DNA from: Candidatus Portnoybacteria bacterium CG_4_9_14_3_um_filter_43_11 | GTDB lineage: Bacteria > Patescibacteriota > Minisyncoccia > Portnoybacterales > UBA2143 | NCBI GenBank assembly: GCA_002791035.1 | Contig: PFWG01000009.1 | Coordinates: 1 to 36,998, forward strand | Direction of reading: 5' to 3' | DNA length: 36,998 nt | In this document: piece after piece, positions 31,550 through 36,998 of the stretch | Position numbering within the stretch: the stretch's first letter is position 1 | Layout: every line of letters starts with the position of its first letter | Translations under genes and position numbers: made by a program | The notes under the pieces: generated by a model | Told to the model about the DNA's origin: nothing | Seen by the model: only the letters and a program-made list of their open reading frames with translations | Database searches by the model: none

Positions 31550-32089
31550 ATGATACTGGGAATTGATAAACTTCATCAATTAGTCAAAGATAAAAAGCTG
31601 GTTGAAGGTCTGTGCGAAAGAGAGTTAAATAATCCGGAAGGAGCCGGTTTTGATTTGCGTCTGGGCGAAGTGTATGAGATAAAGGGTAATTCATTTTTAG
31701 GCATAGACGAAAGAAAAACGCCGGAAGTCAAAGTTCTGGCCAGTTTTGACGAGAATAAAAAGCAAAGTTTTGTTTTTAAACCGGGGAGTTATTATTTAAT
31801 GAAAACAGTTGAAAAAGTAAATACTCCCGATGATATTTTAATACTTTTTCGGCCGCGAACGACGATTTTTCGTTCCGGAATGACGCTTTTTACCGGAAAT
31901 GCTTCGCCGGGATATTGCGGCGAGCTGATTTTTGGTCTGGCTAATTTAGGTCCGATTGAGGTAGAAATTGAATTAGGCGCGCGAGTGGTTCACGCGATGT
32001 TTTATCAGGTGGGCGGAAAGACAAATTTGTATCGCGGCCAATGGCAAAAAGGCAGGGTAACAACGAAAAAGAGGGAGAAGCAAATTTAA
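31550..32089 (+). CDS. dcd: dCTP deaminase/dUTPase-family protein, active site altered
   Basis: The fold is that of dCTP deaminase: GAGFDLRLGE near residue 31, FKPGSYYLMKTVEKVNTPDDILILF and RPRTTIFRSGMTLF (the RSSLAR-type motif) and a C-terminal YRGQWQKGRV. At the usual IDPGF...TLEFxN active site the sequence reads ASPGYCGELIFGLAN, so the Asp is S119 and the catalytic Glu is G129. The dUTPase Asp is also absent. It may have lost deamination or use another residue. It lies in the thymidylate module, five bases before glyA. A TAGCAT box ten bases before the ATG hints at a short-leader promoter. Confidence 0.75.
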   Translation: MILGIDKLHQLVKDKKLVEGLCERELNNPEGAGFDLRLGEVYEIKGNSFLGIDERKTPEVKVLASFDENKKQSFVFKPGSYYLMKTVEKVNTPDDILILFRPRTTIFRSGMTLFTGNASPGYCGELIFGLANLGPIEVEIELGARVVHAMFYQVGGKTNLYRGQWQKGRVTTKKREKQI

Positions 32090-32093
32090 TCTT

Positions 32094-33347
32094 GTGTTCA
32101 AAAATCCGCTTGCAAAAACCGATTCTCAAATCGCCGGTTTGATTAGAAAAGAGGCCCTTCGCCATCAAGAGGGGCTTGATTTGGTGGCGGCGGAAAATTA
32201 TCCTTCGCCGGCGGTTCGCCAGGCGGTCGGAAGCGTTTTGAGCACTTGTTACGCCGAGGGCTGTCCGGGAAAAAGGTATTATCCCGGCCTGAAATACATT
32301 GACCAAATTGAACAACTGGCCATTGAACGGGCGAAAAAGCTTTTCGGCGCCAATTACGCCAATGTCCAGCCGCATTCCGGCTCGCAAGCCAATCAGGCGG
32401 TTTATCTGGCTTTGCTTGAGCCGGGCGATAAAATCCTGGCGATGGATTTGGCTCAAGGCGGACATCTTTCGCACGGCTCGCCGGCCAATTTTTCCGGCCG
32501 GTTTTTCAACTGCGTTTTTTACGGACTGAATGAGAAAACCGAAATAATTGACTGGGAAAAAGTAACGGCCATCGCCCGCCAAGAAAAACCGAAACTGATT
32601 ATTGCCGGCGCTTCCAGCTATCCTCGCCGGATTGACTTTAAGCGGTTTGGCGCTGTCGCCAAAGAAACCAAGGCGTATTTGATGGCTGATATCGCCCATA
32701 TCGCCGGTTTGGTGGCGGCTGGCCTCCATCCGCACCCGTTCCCTTATTGCGACATCGTGACCATGACGACGCATAAAACGCTGCGGGGAGCGCGCGGCGG
32801 AATAATTTTGTCCAATAAAAAAGACCTGGCCGATAAAATTGACCGAGCGGTTTTTCCCGGCCTTCAGGGCGGGCCGCTGGAAAACGAAATTGCCGGCAAA
32901 GCCGTCGCTTTAAAAGAGGCCGGCCGGAAAAGTTTTATCCGGTATCAAAAGCAGGTTGTCGCCAACGCCCAAACGCTGGCCAAAACGCTTTTAAAAGAGG
33001 GGCTGGATTTGGTGGCGGGCGGGACGGACAATCATTTTGTTCTGGTCAATTTAACTAAATATAATCTTTCCGGAAAACAAGTCCAGGAAGCGCTGGAAGA
33101 AGTTAATATCTACGCCAACCGCAATGTTGTGCCTTATGACCGGCGCTCCAAGTGGCAGACCTCCGGCATCCGGCTGGGGACGCCGGCCATTACGACCAAG
33201 GGGCTGAAAGAAAAAGAAGTCAGGCAGGTCGGTGTTTGGATAGCTGAAGTGATTAAAAACATTGATGACCAGAAGATAAAAAACAGAATTAAAGCCGAGG
33301 TGATTAAATTGTCCAAAAAGTTTCCTTTACCCTATGAAAATTATTGA
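32094..33347 (+). CDS. glyA: Serine hydroxymethyltransferase
   Basis: This PLP enzyme converts serine and tetrahydrofolate to glycine and methylene-tetrahydrofolate, the donor for thymidylate synthase. The 417-residue protein starts at a GTG and has the N-terminal LDLVAAENYPSPAV, YAEGCPGKRYYPG, HSGSQANQAVY and the PLP-lysine motif TMTTHKTLRGARGG. Length is normal. folD overlaps its end by 14 bases, so the two are coupled. Confidence 0.96.
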   Translation: MFKNPLAKTDSQIAGLIRKEALRHQEGLDLVAAENYPSPAVRQAVGSVLSTCYAEGCPGKRYYPGLKYIDQIEQLAIERAKKLFGANYANVQPHSGSQANQAVYLALLEPGDKILAMDLAQGGHLSHGSPANFSGRFFNCVFYGLNEKTEIIDWEKVTAIARQEKPKLIIAGASSYPRRIDFKRFGAVAKETKAYLMADIAHIAGLVAAGLHPHPFPYCDIVTMTTHKTLRGARGGIILSNKKDLADKIDRAVFPGLQGGPLENEIAGKAVALKEAGRKSFIRYQKQVVANAQTLAKTLLKEGLDLVAGGTDNHFVLVNLTKYNLSGKQVQEALEEVNIYANRNVVPYDRRSKWQTSGIRLGTPAITTKGLKEKEVRQVGVWIAEVIKNIDDQKIKNRIKAEVIKLSKKFPLPYENY

Positions 33348-34167
33348 CGGCAGAAAAAGAGCGGATGAAATTCTGGCGGGGCTGAAAAAAGAGATTAAGG
33401 ATAAAAACCTCAGGCCCGGCTTGGGGATTATTTTGGTCGGCGCCGAGCCGTCTTCTTGTCTCTATGTCAAGGTTAAAGAAACCGCCGCTAAAAAAATCGG
33501 CGTTAGAGTCAGAAAACAAATTTTATCCGGCCGGGCGCCGGAAAGCGAAATTTTAGAAGTTATTGAATCATTCAACCGGGATGCTCAAATTGACGGGATT
33601 TTGGTCCAATTGCCTTTGCCGAAAGAAATTCCAACCGATAAAATTATCCGTTCAATTGAGCCCAACAAAGACGTGGACGGGTTTTTGCCCGAAAGCCGGT
33701 TTGATTCGCCGTTTATCGCCGCTATCTGGCAGGCGCTAAAAGTAAGCGGAGAGAATCTAAAAGGCAAGAAGATATTGGCTTTGGTCAAATCGGATATTTT
33801 CGGCCAACGCTTAACCGGATTTTTAAGCAGAAAGGGTCTTTGTTGCGACTATACCATTTGCCAAAAACCGCAGGATTGTCCAGCCGCTTTAAAAATTGCC
33901 GATATTGTTATTACCGCTCTGGGCCAGCCAGGATTTATTAACGCCGCCATGGTCAATGATGGCGCTGTTCTGATTGACGGCGGGACAACCCGCCAGGGCG
34001 ATAAAACCATTGGCGATATTGACGCTGAAAGTGTTAGCCGGAAAGCCAAATGGCTGGCGCCGTCGCCGGGCGGAGTCGGGCCAATCACGGTGGCGCTTCT
34101 GCTTAGAAACGTCGTCTTGGCTTGCCCCCTTGGGGCTGGCAGAAAAAGAGCGGCTGGGGTAAAATAA
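33334..34167 (+). CDS. folD: Methylenetetrahydrofolate dehydrogenase/cyclohydrolase
   Basis: FolD interconverts methylene-, methenyl- and formyl-tetrahydrofolate. In the 277-residue protein the cyclohydrolase site is intact: Y44 and K48 (SCLYVKVKE), Q92 (ILVQLPLP) and the KDVDGF motif, and PSPGGVGPIT is present. The nucleotide site differs: the usual GRSxIVG reads VKSDIFG (151-157), so cofactor preference or dehydrogenase activity may be changed. The last 15 residues include a short palindrome-encoded tail (GCCCC-CTT-GGGGC, 34124-34136). Confidence 0.92.
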   Translation: MKIIDGRKRADEILAGLKKEIKDKNLRPGLGIILVGAEPSSCLYVKVKETAAKKIGVRVRKQILSGRAPESEILEVIESFNRDAQIDGILVQLPLPKEIPTDKIIRSIEPNKDVDGFLPESRFDSPFIAAIWQALKVSGENLKGKKILALVKSDIFGQRLTGFLSRKGLCCDYTICQKPQDCPAALKIADIVITALGQPGFINAAMVNDGAVLIDGGTTRQGDKTIGDIDAESVSRKAKWLAPSPGGVGPITVALLLRNVVLACPLGAGRKRAAGVK

Positions 34168-34171
34168 TCCT

Positions 34172-35650
34172 ATGTCCAATTATCAGCCAGTGATTGGCTT
34201 GGAAATCCATAGTGAGTTGAAAACGCAGAGTAAAATGTTCTGCGATTGTTTGAATCAGTCGGGAATAAAAGGGCCCAACGTCAATATTTGTCCGATTTGT
34301 TTGGGGCATCCCGGGACTTTGCCGGCGATAAACAGAACCGCGGTTGAATTAGTCGTCAAAGCCGGCCTGGCGCTGAACTGCGCGATTGCCAAGTCGGCCA
34401 AGTTTGACCGGAAAAACTATTTTTATCCCGATTTACCCAAGGGTTACCAGATATCCCAGTATAATTTGCCGCTGGCGCTGGGCGGCTGGTTGGATATCAA
34501 CGGCAAAAAAATCCGGCTGACCCGGATTCATTTGGAAGAAGACGCCGGCAAACTGATTCATCCCAAAGGGACGAGTCCCAAAAACGCCAGACATTCTTTA
34601 GTTGACTTCAACCGCGCCGGCGTTCCTTTGATGGAACTGGTTACCGAACCCGATATTTCTTCCGGCGAAGAAGCCGGAAAATTCTGCGAAGAATTGCAAT
34701 TGATTTTGCGCTATTTGGAAATTTCCGAAGCCAATATGGAAAAAGGGCAAATGCGGTGCGAAGTCAATATCTCCCTTCGGCCAGCCGAGGAAAAAAAGAA
34801 ACTCGGGACGAAAGTTGAAATTAAAAATCTTAACTCTTTCCGCGCTGTCCGGCGGGCGATTGAATACGAAATCAAGCGGCAATCGGACTTATTGGAATCG
34901 GTGCATAAGGTTGTTCATGAGACCAGGGGATGGGACGAAGACAAGCAAAAGACGTTTTCCCAGAGAAGCAAAGAGCAGGCGCAGGACTACCGCTATTTTC
35001 CCGAGCCGGATTTGCCGCCATTGGGCAATCTGGTCGAGATGAGCGGCGAACTGGCAAAAGAAATTCCGGAACTGCCGCTAGCCAAAAGAGAAAGGTTTGT
35101 CGAGGAATACAAATTGCCAGTTAACGACATCGCCACGCTGACGGCCAACAAGGGCCTAGCCGATTACTTTGAGCAGGTAGTTTCAGAACTGGACACTTGG
35201 CTCAAGATTAAGTCAATTAAAGACAAGGATAAGTTGGTTAAATTGACCGCCAACTATCTTTTAACCGAGCTGCAAAAATTAATGCTGTCGCGCAAAACCG
35301 GCATCAACAAATGCCAGATCAGCCCGGAAAATTTTGCCGAGTTTATTACCATGATTGAACGAAAAGAGATTTCCAGCTCGGCGGCGCAAGCGGTTTTGAA
35401 AGAAATGTTTGACACCGGCGCCGACCCGTCTCATGTGGTGGAGGAAAAGCAGTTGACGCAGGTAAGCGGTAGAGACGAGTTGAGCAAAATAGTCAAACGG
35501 GTTGTCGGCGAAAACCAAAAATCGGTCAATGACTACAAAGCCGGCAAGGGAAACGCCCTGCAGTATTTAGTCGGCCAAACAATGAAGGCCAGTCAAGGGA
35601 AAGCCAATCCGGAAGTCGTCCGCGAAATATTAATGGAGATGCTGAGATAG
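34172..35650 (+). CDS. gatB: Asp/Glu-tRNA amidotransferase subunit B
   Basis: GatB is the kinase and tRNA-binding subunit of GatCAB. The 492-residue protein has PVIGLEIHSELKTQSKMFC, the zinc-type cysteines (C24, C26 and CPICLG), KNYFYPDLPKGYQISQY, RIHLEEDAGKLIH and the C-terminal YqeY-like domain ending NPEVVREILMEMLR. It lies four bases after folD, far from gatCA. The last 41 bases, including the stop, recur exactly at 36530-36570. Confidence 0.97.
   Translation: MSNYQPVIGLEIHSELKTQSKMFCDCLNQSGIKGPNVNICPICLGHPGTLPAINRTAVELVVKAGLALNCAIAKSAKFDRKNYFYPDLPKGYQISQYNLPLALGGWLDINGKKIRLTRIHLEEDAGKLIHPKGTSPKNARHSLVDFNRAGVPLMELVTEPDISSGEEAGKFCEELQLILRYLEISEANMEKGQMRCEVNISLRPAEEKKKLGTKVEIKNLNSFRAVRRAIEYEIKRQSDLLESVHKVVHETRGWDEDKQKTFSQRSKEQAQDYRYFPEPDLPPLGNLVEMSGELAKEIPELPLAKRERFVEEYKLPVNDIATLTANKGLADYFEQVVSELDTWLKIKSIKDKDKLVKLTANYLLTELQKLMLSRKTGINKCQISPENFAEFITMIERKEISSSAAQAVLKEMFDTGADPSHVVEEKQLTQVSGRDELSKIVKRVVGENQKSVNDYKAGKGNALQYLVGQTMKASQGKANPEVVREILMEMLR
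35610..35650 (+). repeat. 41-nt direct repeat, left copy (gatB 3' end)
   Basis: An exact copy of 36530-36570. It covers the last 13 codons and the TAG of gatB. The bases immediately after it differ (CAGG here, TAGT in the other copy). Confidence 0.95.
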
Positions 35651-35710
35651 CAGGGCGTGGGAACAGAAATATTAAAAGAAAGGACAGAAGCAATTGTCAA
35701 AAAAGGCGAT

Positions 35711-35761
35711 ACAGTTCAAGATACTGTTTTTTGCCGGAAGAACTTTTCCGGCCATAATTTT
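35711..35761 (+). terminator. Tandem terminator-like hairpins after gatB
   Basis: ACAGT/ACTGT hairpin with a run of six Ts (35711-35732), then GCCGGAA...TTCCGGC (35733-35752) followed by a weak T stretch. Confidence 0.5.
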
Positions 35762-35762
35762 C

Positions 35763-35792
35763 TTGACAGGACAAAATCAGTTGTGCTATTCT
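35763..35792 (+). promoter_or_regulatory. Promoter of the exported-protein gene
   Basis: TTGACA (35763-35768), 18-base spacer, TATTCT (35787-35792) preceded by an extended -10 TG (35784-35785). The leader to the ATG at 35871 is about 70 bases and ends in a strong AAAGGAGG ribosome-binding site. Confidence 0.75.
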
Positions 35793-35870
35793 TTATGGGT
35801 TAGTTGGCAGAAGCTTGTAGTACCTTTCAAAAATTCAAAAAAGCAGAGGCAAAACTAAAAGGAGGAAAAG

Positions 35871-36452
35871 ATGAAAAAGAGTTTATTGTTTGTTTTTTTT
35901 ACAATCGCTGTTCTGGTTATGTTGGCAGTTACAAGCACGGTTTTCGCTCAATGTACCACAATCCAAGACGGAACGCTTTTAACCTCAGATGGGCGTACCA
36001 TTGTAACTGGCTATGATGAATGGGGCTATAATTATCAAGCCCACATTTTCAACGGAAAATACTGCGATGCCTATCGCGACGCCAGTTGGTGCCAGGGATG
36101 GGCAGACGACGACCTTGAAATGAAGTGGAATGACGCCTGGTTAAGCAACAAGGATTGCGATGGCGATAACCTACTGGACCGGCACTATGGCTTTGATTCA
36201 TATATCGGTTCGGGCGCCTGGCTGACCAACCATCAAAAGGGCGTCTATTTGGATGCCAATGGCAAAAAGCAAAGATGGAGCTATTTTGTCAAAATCGTGG
36301 CAATTCCGGCAGATGGAACTGAGATTGGCCCTGTTATTTGGGGAGAATTTGCTATCATCCAGGAGGTTTACAATGATACCGGCACTGGTGAACATGGGAT
36401 ATTGTATTTAAGCCCATATGGCGCCGGCTTCGGCAGGTTCAGTCCTCATTAA
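35871..36452 (+). CDS. Exported protein of unknown function
   Basis: The 193-residue product has a clear Sec signal peptide: MKKS, hydrophobic core LLFVFFTIAVLVMLAV and cleavage after VFA (residue 26). The mature part begins QCTTIQDGTLLTSDGRT, has several cysteines (C28, C54, C64 and one in NKDCDGDN, itself an acidic, calcium-site-like stretch) and many aromatic residues (DEWGYNYQAHIF, WCQGWADD), suggesting a disulfide-stabilised secreted domain. Family not recognised. I chose the ATG behind AAAGGAGG; the overlapping frame from 35804 is rejected. The gene has its own promoter and terminator and is enclosed by 41-nt repeats. Confidence 0.85.
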   Translation: MKKSLLFVFFTIAVLVMLAVTSTVFAQCTTIQDGTLLTSDGRTIVTGYDEWGYNYQAHIFNGKYCDAYRDASWCQGWADDDLEMKWNDAWLSNKDCDGDNLLDRHYGFDSYIGSGAWLTNHQKGVYLDANGKKQRWSYFVKIVAIPADGTEIGPVIWGEFAIIQEVYNDTGTGEHGILYLSPYGAGFGRFSPH

Positions 36453-36480
36453 AAAAAGAAGGAAGAAATTCCAAAAAAAC

Positions 36481-36511
36481 AAAGGCAGGGTCATTATAGT
36501 CCTGCCTTTTT
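36481..36511 (+). terminator. Terminator of the exported-protein gene
   Basis: AAAGGCAGG (36481-36489) pairs with CCTGCCTTT (36501-36509), 11-base loop, followed by Ts. Confidence 0.85.
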
Positions 36512-36529
36512 CATTTTAAAAACTTCTAA

Positions 36530-36570
36530 CGGAAGTCGTCCGCGAAATATTAATGGAGATGCTGAGATAG
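36530..36570 (+). repeat. 41-nt direct repeat, right copy (miaA 3' end)
   Basis: Identical to 35610-35650. On the minus strand it contains the last six codons and the stop of miaA, whose TAA lies at 36550-36552. Without the cassette the two convergent genes would overlap by about 21 bases here. Confidence 0.95.
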
Positions 36571-36998
36571 TAGTTTTACGGCTTGAGAGTAGTTTTTCAC
36601 CCAGTGGATCCTCTTATCCCGCTTGAACCAAGTCATTTGGCGGCGGGCGTATTGAAGAGTGTGAAGAGAAATCAGTTCTCTGGTTTTTTCCAGAGTTGTT
36701 TTTTTGTCTAAATAAAAAATAATTTCTTTATAACCGATGCCGCTCATTGCGGGAAGATTGGCGCTATATCTTTCTAATAATTTTCCGACTTCTTTAACCA
36801 GTCCTGCTTCAAACATTTTTTCCGTTCTGCCGGTAATTCCTTTTTTAATTTCATCCAAGCCAACTTTTAGGCCGATCTGTAAGGCGTCAAACATCGGCCG
36901 GCCTTTTTTTCTTTGCTCGGAAAACGGCTTTTTGGTCAAAAGACAGACCTCCAGGGCGCGGACGAGCCGCCGCTGGTTATTTTGGTCAATTTTTTGGG
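36550..36998 (-). CDS. miaA: tRNA dimethylallyltransferase, C-terminal part
   Basis: MiaA adds a dimethylallyl group to A37 of tRNAs reading UNN codons. The gene runs off the window; about 148 residues are visible. They begin in QKIDQNNQRRLVRALEV, the family's IDPxNxRR motif, and include MFEAGLVKEV, SGIGYKEIIFYL and TLQYARRQMTWFKRDKRIHWV. The 5' part, with the P-loop, lies beyond 36998. The TTG at 36939 is internal and not the start. The 3' end lies in the right copy of the 41-nt repeat. Confidence 0.95.
   Translation of the reverse strand, partial: QKIDQNNQRRLVRALEVCLLTKKPFSEQRKKGRPMFDALQIGLKVGLDEIKKGITGRTEKMFEAGLVKEVGKLLERYSANLPAMSGIGYKEIIFYLDKKTTLEKTRELISLHTLQYARRQMTWFKRDKRIHWVKNYSQAVKLLSQHLH

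Noticed and set aside
35804..36016. 70-residue frame overlapping the exported-protein gene
   Set aside because: It has no ribosome-binding site and overlaps a frame with a clear signal peptide and AAAGGAGG site.
36600..36939. miaA starting at the TTG at 36939
   Set aside because: The frame stays open upstream to the window edge and encodes the conserved IDxNxRRLVRALEV segment, so the gene is cut by the window.
1..36998. CRISPR array
   Set aside because: No series of regularly spaced repeats was seen; the repeats present are pairs or palindromes.
1..36998. UGA recoded as glycine (some CPR lineages)
   Set aside because: rplO, thyA and other genes end at TGA exactly at the expected protein end.

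Overview
The window looks like a chromosomal segment of a Candidate Phyla Radiation (Patescibacteria) bacterium, most likely of the Parcubacteria. In the ribosomal operon rpsE is followed directly by rplO with no rpmD (L30), and rplK is not followed by rplA (L1). ThrS lacks a TGS domain and PheT lacks the tRNA-binding domain. Genes are tightly packed, and several promoters sit so close to the ATG that the mRNAs should be leaderless. TGA is a normal stop codon (rplO, thyA), so this is not a UGA-recoding lineage.

Layout. (1) 5-4092, plus strand: rplR-rpsE-rplO-secY-adk-map, the end of an spc-type operon. (2) 4130-11909, minus strand: dnaE (in two reading frames), a type IV pilin-like gene and thrS. 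dnaE is broken just before the catalytic aspartates by a LAGLIDADG endonuclease gene, and its second half also carries an intein with a PD-(D/E)XK-type nuclease. (3) 12054-16387, plus: ligA-gatC-gatA and a membrane-anchored HEPN-like protein. (4) 16403-21515, minus: a KamA-family radical SAM protein, a restriction-modification pair, a membrane-anchored unknown, tRNA-Asp, tRNA-Met, an HTH/LAGLIDADG-like gene with its own operator-like promoter, and initiator tRNA-fMet split by a 206-nt group I intron. (5) 21615-28475, plus: a membrane protein, pheS, a putative RiPP cassette (50-aa peptide plus radical SAM maturase with an N-terminal recognition-like domain), pheT, gyrB. (6) 28488-29745, plus: secE-nusG-rplK behind a sigma70-like promoter and an attenuator-like leader. 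(7) 29927-34167, plus: a thymidylate and one-carbon module: frameshifted dCMP deaminase, thymidylate synthase, a small Cys-containing protein, a dCTP deaminase-like protein lacking catalytic residues, glyA, folD. (8) 34172-36998: gatB and miaA, convergent, separated by a cassette for one exported protein and flanked by an exact 41-nt direct repeat of the gatB/miaA 3' ends.

The main theme is that housekeeping genes here serve as landing sites for small elements: an intein and a homing endonuclease in dnaE, a group I intron in tRNA-fMet, a peptide-modification cassette between pheS and pheT that seems to have arrived with a recombinant half of pheS, and a cassette at the gatB 3' end that duplicated its target so both neighbours stayed intact. 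The best candidates for undescribed systems are the pheS/pheT RiPP-like cassette, the gatB/miaA insertion cassette, and the split DnaE.
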